Source: an uncultured Polaromonas sp. (GTDB lineage Bacteria > Pseudomonadota > Gammaproteobacteria > Burkholderiales > Burkholderiaceae_C). Taken from it: a DNA stretch of 64,000 nt. The notes beneath the pieces were generated by a model that made no database searches, was not told the DNA's origin, and saw only the letters and a program-made list of their open reading frames with translations. The stretch's first letter is position 1, and every line of letters starts with the position of its first letter. The stretch covers positions 1-64,000 of the forward strand of contig CALMEI010000074.1 in assembly GCA_937863225.1 (NCBI GenBank), read 5' to 3'. Shown here one piece after another: positions 38,668 through 47,154 of this stretch. Made by a program: the position numbers and the translations under genes.

Positions 38668-39036
38668 TGGACAACCTCTTGTGTGGATGAGTTAAACGTA
38701 ATGAATACCGCAATACTTGCAACATAATCTGTAGCCTAAGGGAATATCTGATCATCTGCAACTCCTGAAAATGGCTTGTTTACTGGTTTGTTTCGAAATT
38801 AATCGATTCGCTGCACAGTTATAAAAATCCCATGAATCCCTGCAAACTCGCTTAGCAAACTGTTCGCTTACTTGATCAAGTAAAAGCATGGATTCGCTAA
38901 CTCCACTATAGCTTAAGTACGTTGGCTAAACAGAAATCATCTGCTAAAAAAATTGTCATACCCGCGAAAGCGGGTATCCATCGCGGCGTTTGTGGATTCC
39001 CGCCTTCGCGGGAATGACGGGGATGTGTATTCAGAT
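38668..39036. other. Gene-free stretch upstream of fic with REP-like palindromes
   Basis: About 370 bases with no credible gene. It must hold the fic promoter; no clear -35/-10 pair was picked out. Its right part holds the inverted pair of GTCATnCCCGC-type palindromes at 38954-39020. Confidence 0.6.
38954..39020. repeat. Inverted pair of GTCAT(T/A)CCCGC...GCGGG palindromes
   Basis: TGTCATACCCGCGAAAGCGG (from 38954) and TGGATTCCCGCCTTCGCGGG (from 38992) are each self-complementary and face each other. This is the widespread proteobacterial REP/dRS3-like motif (GTCATTCCCGC...GCGGGAATCCA). Confidence 0.8.
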
Positions 39037-39105
39037 ATGCTACAAATAATATAGCTAATTAGGCAATAAATACGCTGTATACAGGTATTATTTCTATATA
39101 AAATT
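39037..39105 (+). repeat. Dispersed palindromic repeat, copy 9
   Basis: Forward copy: GCTACaaataatATAGC, TAGGCAATAAATACGC, TATACAGG and the AT-rich end TATATAAAA. It sits directly before the aminotransferase pseudogene. Confidence 0.8.
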
Positions 39106-39120
39106 GCTGTATCCAAGTAG

Positions 39121-39392
39121 TTACATCACATTGGCAATGGAAGCCAAACGTAATATATGTTTTTGCTGTTCAACGCGCCACGCACATGCGACCTGTGTAT
39201 GTGCCGTAGACGCTGATCTCCTTGAGTAAGCGCACCATTTGCTCTTTGCTCAAAACGCTGTAGCTGAACATATCGATTTGGGTGGTGATGAATTTCATGT
39301 CTTGTTTGACGCCGGCGGCTTTGAGTTTTCAACAAACGCAGTGCGCATGGCTTTGATGCGGACATCGAGCATCTCAGCCAAGGTGCTCATCC
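39121..39392 (-). pseudogene. Decayed 3' fragment of an aromatic/aspartate aminotransferase gene
   Basis: This stretch is a diverged copy of the last about 265 bases of the intact aminotransferase gene at 39941-41146, in the same orientation. Long shared blocks include CTTGTTTGACGCCGGCGGCT and the GCGCATGGCTTTGATGCGGAC region. Two single-base deletions (near 39175 and 39329) break the frame, and the conserved C-terminal ALNSKNIxYV is still readable in one frame. Only the C-terminal quarter is present. The neighbouring membrane-protein frame ends inside the left edge of the duplication. Confidence 0.85.
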
Positions 39393-39764
39393 AAAGATAT
39401 GCATACCTTGCTGCATTCTTGCGCTGATCGCGACTAGGCTGCTTGCCATTGCAAAAATAATGAAGAGCAATCCGGTAATCAGGCACACGTAGAGCAATCT
39501 CCAAGCACCGACCGAGTCGGCTCCTGGTTGCTTCATGGAAATATTGACGCTGTTTAGGTAGATGCGACTCAAACTTCTTTCCACCCCGAGCATGATGCCT
39601 CCAAGCACACCAAACAGCAGTGCGACCGCGAAAGTGACGATTTGATACTGCATCTGGAGGTGTCCTGTACTGCCATCCCATAAAAGGACAGCGCTGTTGG
39701 TCCATGCTAACCCGGTACAAACCCAGGAGGCCAGTTGATAGATAAGTGTCAGCTTTGGGGTCAT
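39387..39764 (-). CDS. Small hypothetical membrane protein
   Basis: Not recognised. 125 residues from ATG 39764 (MTPKLTLIYQ), with three hydrophobic segments: about 5-27, 42-64 and 92-115. Charged loops lie between. A longer frame reaches 39848. No strong ribosome site is seen. Its stop codon is inside the edge of the duplicated aminotransferase fragment, so the current C-terminus may have been created by that rearrangement. It lies between two copies of the same gene end. Confidence 0.5.
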   Translation of the reverse strand: MTPKLTLIYQLASWVCTGLAWTNSAVLLWDGSTGHLQMQYQIVTFAVALLFGVLGGIMLGVERSLSRIYLNSVNISMKQPGADSVGAWRLLYVCLITGLLFIIFAMASSLVAISARMQQGMHIFG

Positions 39765-39888
39765 TGAATAGTCATTCCATATGCTTGTTTGCCTAACGTG
39801 GTGTAGACGGCAAAATCCGTTTGATACTTGCACTATAGCCGATTGCACAGGGAGTATTTACCTGCTTTGGGTCACATTTTTTAGGCAG

Positions 39889-39911
39889 AAAAAAGCCACC
39901 GCTTGGGTGGC
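39889..39911 (-). terminator. Rho-independent terminator of the aminotransferase gene
   Basis: GCCACC (39895-39900) / GGTGGC (39906-39911) followed on the minus strand by TTTTTT. It is 30 bases after the stop of the aminotransferase gene and also separates it from the small membrane protein gene. Confidence 0.85.
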
Positions 39912-39940
39912 TTTGGCTTTTGTACTGACAGCGTTTTAAA

Positions 39941-41146
39941 TCACATGACCTTGGCAATACTTGCACAAACGTAGTCGATGTTTTTGCTGTTCAACGCTGC
40001 CACGCACATGCGGCCTGTGTCGGTGCCGTAGACGCCGAATTCGTTGCGCAGGCGCACCATTTGGTCTTTGCTCAAACCGCTGTAGCTGAACATGCCGATT
40101 TGGGTGGTGATGAAGCTCATGTCTTGTTTGACGCCGGCGGCTTTGAGTTTTTCAACAAAGGCAGTGCGCATGGCTTTGATGCGGACGCGCATTTCAGAAA
40201 GCTCATCTTCCCATTGTTGGCGCCATTCTGGGCTGGACAGGACCGCTGCCACCACGCTGCCACCGTGTGTTGGCGGGTTGCTGTAGTTGGTGCGAATGAC
40301 GATTTTGAGTTGGCTTAACACGCGGTCGGTTTCGGCTTTGTCGGCGCACAACACGCTCAAAGCGCCCACGCGCTCGCCATACAGGCTGAAGCTCTTGCTG
40401 AATGAAGTGGAGACGAAAAAATTCAAACCGGCATCAACGAATTTCTGGATCACCGCACCGTCTTCTTTTAAGCCGTAGCCAAAACCTTGGTAGGCCATGT
40501 CGAGGAAGGGCACAAGATCATTGGTTTTGCAGATGGCAACGACTTGGTCCCATTGTGCCGCGCTGATGTCGTAGCCAGTTGGGTTGTGGCAGCAAGCGTG
40601 CAGCAGGGCGATGGTGCCTGCGGGTGCGGCTTTCAAATCAGCCAACATGCCTTCCACATTCAAACCACGGGTTTGCGCGTCGTAATAGCGGTAGGTTTCG
40701 ACTTTGAAGCCAGCGTTGGTGAACAAGGCTTGGTGGTTTTCCCAGCTGGGGTCGCTGATCAATACTTTTGCGTTTGGGTTCAATTTCTTTAAAAAATCAG
40801 CGCCAATCTTTAAACCACCGGTGCCACCAATGGCTTGCACGGTGGCGACGCGACCTGATTTGACTGGCTCACTGTCTGCGCCAAACACCAAGGCTTTGAC
40901 ACCAGCGTCGTAGGCGGCGATGCCGTCAATCGGCAAATAACCACGTGCTTTGGGCGCAGCAGCCATGGCGGCTTCAGCAGATTGAACACATTTCAACAAT
41001 GGCAATTTGCCTGTGTCGTCAAAATAAACACCCACGCCTAAGTTCACTTTATTGGGGTTGCTGTCGGCGTTGAATTGTTCGTTCAATCCCAGTATGGGGT
41101 CGCGTGGTGCCATTTCGACGGTACTGAACATGGAAGCTGAAGACAT
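39941..41146 (-). CDS. Aromatic-amino-acid/aspartate aminotransferase
   Basis: 401 residues, class I fold. The start FSTVEMAPRDPILGLNEQFNAD resembles AspC/TyrB. Landmarks are NLGVGVYFDDTGKLPLLKCV, LLHACCHNPTGYDIS, SFSKSFSLYGERVGALSV (PLP Lys in SFSKS) and RTNYSNPPTHGG. It would transfer amino groups from aspartate or aromatic amino acids to 2-oxoglutarate. AGGATTATTC before the ATG serves as a ribosome site. A broken copy of its 3' end lies downstream. Confidence 0.95.
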   Translation of the reverse strand: MSSASMFSTVEMAPRDPILGLNEQFNADSNPNKVNLGVGVYFDDTGKLPLLKCVQSAEAAMAAAPKARGYLPIDGIAAYDAGVKALVFGADSEPVKSGRVATVQAIGGTGGLKIGADFLKKLNPNAKVLISDPSWENHQALFTNAGFKVETYRYYDAQTRGLNVEGMLADLKAAPAGTIALLHACCHNPTGYDISAAQWDQVVAICKTNDLVPFLDMAYQGFGYGLKEDGAVIQKFVDAGLNFFVSTSFSKSFSLYGERVGALSVLCADKAETDRVLSQLKIVIRTNYSNPPTHGGSVVAAVLSSPEWRQQWEDELSEMRVRIKAMRTAFVEKLKAAGVKQDMSFITTQIGMFSYSGLSKDQMVRLRNEFGVYGTDTGRMCVAALNSKNIDYVCASIAKVM

Positions 41147-41260
41147 GAATAATCCTAAATTAAAACGGTAAAAAATGGATGTGAGGCGTCTATTTTATCG
41201 AGCAATTGACAGGGCTAAAGCAGATGCCTATAGCCCAATCGGATTGTTTGTGCAAAATGA

Positions 41261-42952
41261 TCAACGACCAAACGAACGCGGTGGTCGTCCACCACTGCCG
41301 CCAGGTCCACGGGGAGGATAGCCCCCACCGCCACCTGAACGGTTGCCGCCACGATTGCCACCACCGCGACGTCCTGCGCCAGCCATGCTGTCGACGCTGG
41401 TGCGCAATGGGTCAGGTTGGCCGCCTGCTGTGTTGCGGCGGTCTTGGTTGTTGGCGCTGTAGCCTGTCACGTTACGGCCTGCATCCTGGCGGATGGTGCG
41501 AGGGTGAAAAACGTCTCTGTCATCGCGCATAGCGCCACCGTCAGCAGGCGCTGGGCGTGGGCGGTTGTGCTGGGGCGGGCGATTGGGGTTGCGGTTGGCG
41601 TTGTTGCCACCCGCATTGGAGTTGTTGCGGTTGCCGTTGTTATTACCGTTATGGCCACCACCAGCAGCACGCTTGGTGCGTACGCGGTCCATCATTTCAG
41701 AACGGGCAGCTCTGGCTGCCGCAGCCATCACTTCGCGGCTGGGTGGTTTGCCCAATCCACCCCAAATGGTTTGACGGCCCATGGCCAAAGGTTCTGCCTT
41801 TTCACCCACATCGGGGCCAAAACCTTCAATGAATTGAACTGGAATTTGTTGCTTGGTGAATGCTTCCACATCTTTCATGAAACCTTCTTCATCCAAGCAC
41901 ACAAAGTTGATCGCTTGTCCATCAGCCCCTGCGCGACCGGTGCGGCCAATGCGGTGCACATAGTCTTCGCTGACGTTGGGAATTTCGTAATTCACCACGT
42001 GCGGCAAATCGTCGATATCAATGCCACGCGCAGCAATATCGGTCGCCACCAAAGCCCGCACGTCGCCGCTTTTAAACCCTGCCAAGGCTTGGGTTCGTGC
42101 GCTTTGGCTCTTGTTGCCATGCAGTGCCATGGCGGTGATGCCATTTTTTTCTAAAAACTCTGCCACGTTGTTGGCGCCAAATTTGGTGCGTGTGAACACC
42201 AGCACTTGGCTCCAATTGTTTTCTTTGATGATGTGCGCCAGCAGTGCTTTCTTTTTGGTGCGTCCAACCGGGTGAATCACCTGCGTGATGCGCTGCACGG
42301 TGGTGTTGCGCGGTGTGACTTGAATCTGCTCTGGCTCGTTCAGCAAATTTGCTGCCAAATCGCGGATTTCGTCGCTAAATGTTGCAGAAAACAGCAAGCT
42401 TTGCTTTTGTTTGGGCACCAAAGCCAAGACTTTTTTGACATCGTGGATAAAGCCCATGTCCAACATGCGATCGGCTTCGTCCAAGATGAGCATCTCCACT
42501 TGACCCAAATCGAGCATGCCTTGTTGTTGCAAATCCAACAAACGTCCAGGTGTCGCCACCAATAAATCAACGCCTTTTTTGAGTTTGCTGATTTGTGGGT
42601 TCATGCCCACGCCGCCAAATATCACGGTGGATGTGAGATCCAGGTATTTGCCATAGGTGCGAATGGATTCTTCCACTTGGGCAGCCAGCTCTCGAGTCGG
42701 TGTCAGCACCAAAGCACGTATGCCGATGCCGTTGAATTTGCTTTTTGGGCGTTCGCCAACCGATAGTTTTTGCAACACGGGTAAAGTGAATGCAGCCGTT
42801 TTACCGGTTCCGGTTTGTGCACCGCCTAAGAGGTCGCGACCAGCAAGTATGCTGGGGATGGCTTGGGCTTGAATGGGGGTAGGGGTGTCGTAGCCTTGTT
42901 CGAGTACGGCTTTCAAAATGGCAGGAGCCAAGTTCAGTTCTTCAAATTTCAT
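41261..42952 (-). CDS. rhlE: DEAD-box RNA helicase, RhlE type
   Basis: 563 residues. Core motifs: Q-motif ([13 protein letters not shown]), motif [33 protein letters not shown], and [12 protein letters not shown]. The C-terminal tail (about 410-563) is low-complexity: Asn/Gly/Arg-rich with [10 protein letters not shown] and [13 protein letters not shown] runs, which binds RNA non-specifically and is typical of RhlE. It unwinds short RNA duplexes during ribosome maturation or RNA decay. It has a gene-free upstream region of about 540 bases. Confidence 0.96.
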   Translation of the reverse strand: MKFEELNLAPAILKAVLEQGYDTPTPIQAQAIPSILAGRDLLGGAQTGTGKTAAFTLPVLQKLSVGERPKSKFNGIGIRALVLTPTRELAAQVEESIRTYGKYLDLTSTVIFGGVGMNPQISKLKKGVDLLVATPGRLLDLQQQGMLDLGQVEMLILDEADRMLDMGFIHDVKKVLALVPKQKQSLLFSATFSDEIRDLAANLLNEPEQIQVTPRNTTVQRITQVIHPVGRTKKKALLAHIIKENNWSQVLVFTRTKFGANNVAEFLEKNGITAMALHGNKSQSARTQALAGFKSGDVRALVATDIAARGIDIDDLPHVVNYEIPNVSEDYVHRIGRTGRAGADGQAINFVCLDEEGFMKDVEAFTKQQIPVQFIEGFGPDVGEKAEPLAMGRQTIWGGLGKPPSREVMAAAARAARSEMMDRVRTKRAAGGGHNGNNNGNRNNSNAGGNNANRNPNRPPQHNRPRPAPADGGAMRDDRDVFHPRTIRQDAGRNVTGYSANNQDRRNTAGGQPDPLRTSVDSMAGAGRRGGGNRGGNRSGGGGGYPPRGPGGSGGRPPRSFGR

Positions 42953-43164
42953 GAGTCAGTTAAGTAAATTGGCGCTCTTCCAGAGCGCTTGGGAATCAGC
43001 CTGTCGCGGTAAAGTCCGGACCAGTAAAGGGCAGATGGGGTATCAAAGAGAAACAGCAGCTTGCTGTGGCTGCGAACAAACTGGCGTTCACAGCAGACGG
43101 ATTATCGCATAAATCACACCGATGACTTTGCAGGCCTCCCGCCAATCCATTGCTCAAGATGTGA

Positions 43165-43224
43165 ATGCTACGCTTATGATAGCAAAGTAGGCAATAAATA
43201 CGCCGGCTGTAGCTATTTTTTAGA
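43165..43224 (+). repeat. Dispersed palindromic repeat, copy 10
   Basis: Forward copy: GCTACgcttatgATAGC, TAGGCAATAAATACGCCG, GCTGTAGC. It is directly followed by copy 11 in tandem. Confidence 0.85.
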
Positions 43225-43230
43225 TTTTAA

Positions 43231-43292
43231 CAACGCTATAAAATAAATAGCACTCTAGGCAATAAACACGCCGGCTAGAGCCCAATTTGGCA
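43231..43292 (+). repeat. Dispersed palindromic repeat, copy 11
   Basis: Forward copy: GCTATaaaataaATAGC, TAGGCAATAAACACGCCG, GCTAGAGCCCAATTT. Tandem with copy 10 but different in the variable parts, so not a recent duplication of it. Confidence 0.85.
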
Positions 43293-43360
43293 CCTGTCTT
43301 CTCGTGCCAACACCGCTTACCCGCACCAACGCCACCTGCTCAGATCAACGCAATTTACCC

Positions 43361-43457
43361 GTCATTCCAGCATAGGTGGGAATCCACAATCACCACACTT
43401 CCATCCAATCCGCGCATCCGAATCCGTTCATCCTGAGCCTGTCGATGGATGAATACG
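43361..43457. repeat. REP-like palindromes (GTCATTCC and TTCATCC types)
   Basis: GTCATTCCAGCATAGGTGGG (from 43361) is a diverged member of the GTCATTCCCGC family seen at 38954. TTCATCCTGAGCCTGTCGAT (from 43427), ending in GGATGAA, is another palindrome widespread in proteobacterial intergenic DNA. Confidence 0.65.
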
Positions 43458-43488
43458 TAAAAAGTTATGCGTTAATGAAATTTATTCA

Positions 43489-43606
43489 GCTAAACTAACA
43501 TTTAAGCAAAACAATAAACAAGCCATTCTCAGGAGATTCAAATGACCAGATTAATACGCAAACGTCAGATTATGTTGCTGGTATTGCGGTATAAATTGCG
43601 TTAGGC
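43489..43606 (+). other. attC-like recombination site, 5' side of TIR cassette
   Basis: The right end GCGTTAGGC contains the integron core GTTAGGC (43600-43606, consensus GTTRRRY). Candidate inner boxes are GGTATAAAT (43588-43596) and ATTTAAGC (43500-43507), with a left box GCTAAAC (43489-43495). The left half fits poorly, so the exact left end is uncertain. Confidence 0.4.
43542..43604 (+). CDS. Short ORF, 20 codons, upstream of the TIR gene
   Basis: An ATG with a good Shine-Dalgarno (AGGAG, 7 bases upstream) opens a 20-codon frame (MTRLIRKRQI and on) that ends in the TAG of GCGTTAGGC. The peptide is very basic with a short hydrophobic part. It may be a translated leader, or the last codons of an eroded cassette gene. 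The signal rests only on the ribosome site. Confidence 0.35.
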   Translation: MTRLIRKRQIMLLVLRYKLR

Positions 43607-43643
43607 CTCATATTCCGTCAATCTGAGCACACGGCCACATTTC

Positions 43644-44384
43644 ATGACCATACCGAAAGTCTTCGTCTCCTACTCACATGACTCCCAAGCTCACAAAAAG
43701 TGGGTTCTGGAATTGGCTACCCGATTACGGAAAGTTGGTGTTGACGCCGCGCTGGATCAATGGGATCTTGGCCCGGGTGATGACATTCCGCTCTTTATGG
43801 AACGAAATCTTGCCAAAGCAGATCGCGTCCTCATGGTTTGCACTGGGAACTATGTTGAAAAGGCAAATGCCGGGACTGGCGGGGTTGGCTACGAGAAAAT
43901 GATTGTCACAGCAGACCTGATGAAGAAGGTCGATTCCAACAAGGTGATCCCAATAGTGCGCCAAGAAGGTACCTACCTTGTCCCCGTGTTTTTGAATACA
44001 AAGATGTTCCTGGACTTCTCGCGTGAGGATCAGTTTGAGGAGTCATTTGATAACTTGACCCGCACCATTCACAACGCACCTCTATTCCAGAAGCCAGAGA
44101 TCTCAACAAGTCCATTTGAGCCAGTCGCAGGAACCCCAAAACGTAGCGGTGATGCATTGCTGGAGTTGATGGCACATCTCTTGAGCGTTTTCGAGAGCGT
44201 GCGCTACAACCACTATATAGCCTACAAGTACATGGCAGAAAGCTGGCCGGGTTCGCGGACGATGCTGGATATTCTTCTTGAGCAAGCCAAAACCGCCGGG
44301 CTTATTAGAGAAGTGACGCCTGCATATATCGAGATCACGTTGAAGGGCAAGATGTATGCTATTGAGAACAAGCTTGTCGAGTAG
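43644..44384 (+). CDS. TIR/SEFIR-domain protein, probable NAD-targeting effector
   Basis: 246 residues. The TIR-like domain covers about 1-145: FVSYSHDSQAHKKWVLELATRLRKVGVDAALDQWDL, GDDIPLFMERNLAKADRVLMVCTGNYVEKAN, and GGVGYEKMIVTADLM. Glu in FMER is a candidate catalytic residue. Residues about 165-246 form a helical, possibly winged-helix segment. Many bacterial TIR proteins cleave NAD or make cyclic-ADP-ribose signals in phage defence; activity here is inference. No Thoeris or CBASS partner is adjacent. It appears to be the single gene of an integron-type cassette; the stop is 15 bases before an attC-like site. Confidence 0.88.
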   Translation: MTIPKVFVSYSHDSQAHKKWVLELATRLRKVGVDAALDQWDLGPGDDIPLFMERNLAKADRVLMVCTGNYVEKANAGTGGVGYEKMIVTADLMKKVDSNKVIPIVRQEGTYLVPVFLNTKMFLDFSREDQFEESFDNLTRTIHNAPLFQKPEISTSPFEPVAGTPKRSGDALLELMAHLLSVFESVRYNHYIAYKYMAESWPGSRTMLDILLEQAKTAGLIREVTPAYIEITLKGKMYAIENKLVE

Positions 44385-44399
44385 ATCACTCGCGCTGAG

Positions 44400-44510
44400 G
44401 TCTAGCCCTACCATCGAGCAGGCTCGCGGAGGCAGCGCAGGCTTGGCCCTCATTTCATTCTGGGTAAAGAACGCGCTGCCTTCGAGAGCCGCACATGTCA
44501 AACGTTAAAA
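44400..44510 (+). other. attC-like recombination site, 3' side of TIR cassette
   Basis: 111 bases of imperfect dyad symmetry. The left box GTCTAGC (44400-44406) pairs, with two G-T wobbles, with the GTTAGGC that begins the cassette, as expected if the excised cassette closes into a circle. An inner stem GGCTC...GGCAGCGC (44421-44438) pairs with GCGCTGCC...GAGCC (44473-44490). The right core is GTTAAAA (44504-44510). These are the parts of an integron attC hairpin. Confidence 0.55.
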
Positions 44511-44560
44511 AGCCTCCTGCTCCAGCATAGATGCCAGATATTTTTTCTTGCTTTGCTGTG

Positions 44561-44581
44561 GCATGCTGACGTTTAGCATGC
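44561..44581. other. Inverted repeat downstream of argF
   Basis: GCATGCT / AGCATGC with a 7-base loop, 17 bases after the argF stop. No adjacent T-run; a weak terminator or processing stem-loop. Confidence 0.4.
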
Positions 44582-44597
44582 GGTAAGCCGCGCTTCT

Positions 44598-45539
44598 TTA
44601 GGCTTGTTTGCCCAACAACAGGTATTCCATCAAGGCTTTTTGCACATGCAGTCGATTTTCGGCTTCATCCCACACCACCGATTGCGGGCCATCGATCACT
44701 TCGGCTTGCACTTCTTCACCGCGGTGCGCGGGTAGGCAGTGCATGAACAGGGCATCGGGTTTGGCTTTGTTCATCATGTCTTCATCGACACACCACGCTG
44801 CAAAAGCGGTTTTGCGCTTTTCGTTTTCGGCTTCATAGCCCATGCTGGTCCACACGTCGGTGGTGACCAAGTCTGCGCCTGCGCAGGCTTGCATCGGGTC
44901 TTTGAAAACTTTGTAGCTTTCGTTTGAACGCAGTCCTGCCACATCTTGGTCCACCTCATAGCCACTGGGTGTGCTGACATGCACGTTAAAGCCCAATATC
45001 TCGCTGGCTTGCAACCAGGTGTTGGCCATGTTGTTGCCATCGCCCACCCAAGCTACGGTTTTGCCACGAATATCGCCACGGTGTTCGATGTAAGTGAAGA
45101 TGTCCGCCAAGATTTGGCAAGGGTGAAATTCGTTGGTCAAGCCGTTGATGACGGGCACACGCGAATGTTCGGCAAAGCGTTCGATTTTGGTTTGCTCGTA
45201 GGTGCGAATCATCACCAAATCGACCATGCGGCTGATCACTTTTGCGCTGTCTTCGATGGGCTCGGCACGGCCCAATTGACTGCCATCGGTCGTCAAATGC
45301 ACAACCGACCCCCCCATTTGGTACATGCCGGCTTCAAAGCTCACGCGCGTGCGGGTCGAAGCTTTTTCAAAAATCATGGCCAAGGTACGGTCAGTCAGTG
45401 GCTGGTGCTTTTCGTAGGCTTTGAACTTCTTTTTAATCAGCGCGGCACGTTCAAAAATATACGCGTATTCGCTGGCGGTGAAATCGCTGAACTGCAGGTA
45501 GTGCTTCAATGGCTTATCGGTCATGGTCATGCTGGTCAT
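44598..45539 (-). CDS. argF: Ornithine carbamoyltransferase ArgF
   Basis: ArgF forms citrulline from ornithine and carbamoyl phosphate. 313 residues. The carbamoyl-phosphate motif STRTR is at 61-65, HPCQ at 139-142, the ornithine-binding DVWTSMG and the catalytic HCLPA follow. The start codon directly follows the argD stop (no gap), so the pair is translationally coupled. Several Met codons near the start (MTSMTMTDK) make the first residue uncertain by a few codons. Confidence 0.97.
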   Translation of the reverse strand: MTSMTMTDKPLKHYLQFSDFTASEYAYIFERAALIKKKFKAYEKHQPLTDRTLAMIFEKASTRTRVSFEAGMYQMGGSVVHLTTDGSQLGRAEPIEDSAKVISRMVDLVMIRTYEQTKIERFAEHSRVPVINGLTNEFHPCQILADIFTYIEHRGDIRGKTVAWVGDGNNMANTWLQASEILGFNVHVSTPSGYEVDQDVAGLRSNESYKVFKDPMQACAGADLVTTDVWTSMGYEAENEKRKTAFAAWCVDEDMMNKAKPDALFMHCLPAHRGEEVQAEVIDGPQSVVWDEAENRLHVQKALMEYLLLGKQA

Positions 45540-46742
45540 TTACGCTGTTGTCGCCAATAATTTTTTAACCAGCGGCGTCAAAATCGCAATGATTTCGTCA
45601 ATCTCAGCTTGCGTGATGATGAGCGGCGGCACCAAGCGAATGACCGTATCCGCAGTGACGCTCAAAAGCAAACCATTGTCTGCACATTGTTTAACCAACT
45701 CGCCACAGTGTTTGGTCAGTTCGATGCCGATCATCAATCCTTGTCCACGAATTTCTTTGACACCCTTGTTGCCAGCAAATGCTTTGATCAACTCGGCTTT
45801 GAAGTAATTTCCCATTTTGGCGGCGTGAGCCAATAAGCCTTCTTCTTCCATGATGCGAATGGTTTCGATACCCGCACGCATGGCCAGTGGGTTGCCGCCA
45901 AAAGTGGTGCCATGGTTGCCGGGTTGGAAAATATGGGCTGCTTTAGGGCCCGCTACGACGGCGCCAATCGGTACGCCGCTTCCCAATCCTTTGGCCAGTG
46001 GCATCACATCCGGCACAATGCCAGCCCATTGGTGGGCAAACCATTTGCCTGTGCGTCCCATGCCGCATTGCACTTCGTCAATCATCAAGAGCCAATCGTT
46101 TTCATCGCACAATTTGCGCACTTGCTGCAGGTACTCAATGCGCATGGGGTTAACGCCGCCTTCGCCTTGAATGGTTTCGAAGAACACAGCGGTGATGTTT
46201 TTGTTGCCGGCGGTGGCTTTCTTGAGTGCTTCGATGTCGTTCAGTGGCACGCGGATAAAACCTTCTACCAAAGGGCCAAAACCCGCTTGGACTTTGGGGT
46301 TGCCCGTGGCACTGAGTGTCGCAATGCTGCGGCCATGAAATGCTTTGTCGTAAACCACGATTTCGGGTCTATCAATGCCTTTGTCATGGCCATATTTGCG
46401 TGCAAGTTTTAAGGCCGCTTCATTGGCCTCTAAGCCCGTGCAGCAAAAGAACACGTTGGTCATGCCAGACAGTTCGACGAGTTTTTTCGCCAAAATCTCT
46501 TGCCCTGGCACATGGTAGTAATTGCTGCTGTGGATGATCTTGCTGATTTGGTCTTGCAAAGCCGGTACCAGCTTAGGGTGGTTGTGCCCCAAGGTGTTGA
46601 CCGCAATGCCGCCCAAACCATCAATGTAACTTTTGCCATTCATGTCCCACAGTCGGCAGCCTTGCCCATGAGACAGCGCCATTGGCACACGGCCATAGGT
46701 GTTCATCACATGCGGTGAAGCGGCTTCGACGAAAGTGGTCAT
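45540..46742 (-). CDS. argD: Acetylornithine aminotransferase ArgD
   Basis: ArgD converts N-acetylglutamate semialdehyde to N-acetylornithine with glutamate. About 400 residues. Visible features: GMTNVFFCCTGLEANEAALKLAR, YDKAFHGRSIATLSATGNPK, IDEVQCGMGRTG and the PLP Lys segment MPLAKGLGSGVPIGA. ATG 46742 with GGAG 8 bases upstream is chosen over the longer frame, which reads into a promoter and repeat region. argD and argF form an arginine-synthesis operon. No ArgR box was identified upstream. Confidence 0.96.
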   Translation of the reverse strand: MTTFVEAASPHVMNTYGRVPMALSHGQGCRLWDMNGKSYIDGLGGIAVNTLGHNHPKLVPALQDQISKIIHSSNYYHVPGQEILAKKLVELSGMTNVFFCCTGLEANEAALKLARKYGHDKGIDRPEIVVYDKAFHGRSIATLSATGNPKVQAGFGPLVEGFIRVPLNDIEALKKATAGNKNITAVFFETIQGEGGVNPMRIEYLQQVRKLCDENDWLLMIDEVQCGMGRTGKWFAHQWAGIVPDVMPLAKGLGSGVPIGAVVAGPKAAHIFQPGNHGTTFGGNPLAMRAGIETIRIMEEEGLLAHAAKMGNYFKAELIKAFAGNKGVKEIRGQGLMIGIELTKHCGELVKQCADNGLLLSVTADTVIRLVPPLIITQAEIDEIIAILTPLVKKLLATTA

Positions 46743-47111
46743 ACAAGGTTCTCCGAAAAAACAACTAAATAGGCATTTTAGTTGCAAGTGATGCGATGCA
46801 TGCGGTCTAAATGAGGGTGTGGAAATATGGCTACAAGCTAGAAAAATCAGGTTGCGCAAATATTTGTATTAAAAATGGCTGTATCCGGCGTATTTATTGC
46901 CTATACTGCTATAAAATGCATAGCATTGGCAAATTATGATTGCATGATTGGGAAATGGCGTAAGGATGTGCTGGTCGAGATTTTTGCCTTGAACAACTCA
47001 AGGCAACCGATTGATGCCGTGTTAATTGATTGATTGCCAACATCGCAGTAAGTTTGCAATAAGCATGTCGCGTAATTTCATCAATAAACGCAACTAAACC
47101 TATAAATTAAA
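46743..47111. promoter_or_regulatory. Divergent promoter region argD / sucA
   Basis: About 370 bases with no gene before the sucA promoter. It holds repeat copy 12 and the argD leader. No other conserved element was recognised. Confidence 0.45.
46864..46929 (-). repeat. Dispersed palindromic repeat, copy 12
   Basis: Reverse copy (in the direction of argD): GCTATgcattttATAGC, TAGGCAATAAATACGCCG, ATACAGCC. It lies about 120 bases upstream of the argD start. Confidence 0.85.
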
Positions 47112-47140
47112 TTGTAGTTTTGAACTATTACTGTCATAAT
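47112..47140 (+). promoter_or_regulatory. Candidate sigma-70 promoter of sucA
   Basis: TTGTAG (47112-47117), 17-base spacer, CATAAT (47135-47140). Transcription from here would give a leader of about 115 bases containing the sucA RNA motif. Confidence 0.5.
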
Positions 47141-47154
47141 TCATGCGTGTTACC

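Larger units (their letters stand above)
42953..43488. other. Gene-free region upstream of rhlE rich in repeats
   Basis: About 540 bases with no credible gene. Next to rhlE is a small hairpin GCGCTC/GAGCGC (42971-42987) in its leader. Then come two copies of the dispersed repeat, a GTCATTCC...GGGAATCCA palindrome (43361-43385) and a TTCATCC...GGATGAA palindrome (43427-43453). Promoter elements of rhlE were not resolved. Confidence 0.55.

Noticed and set aside
43165-43292. Tandem repeats as a CRISPR array
   Set aside because: Only two diverged copies, no spacers of equal length, and no cas genes.
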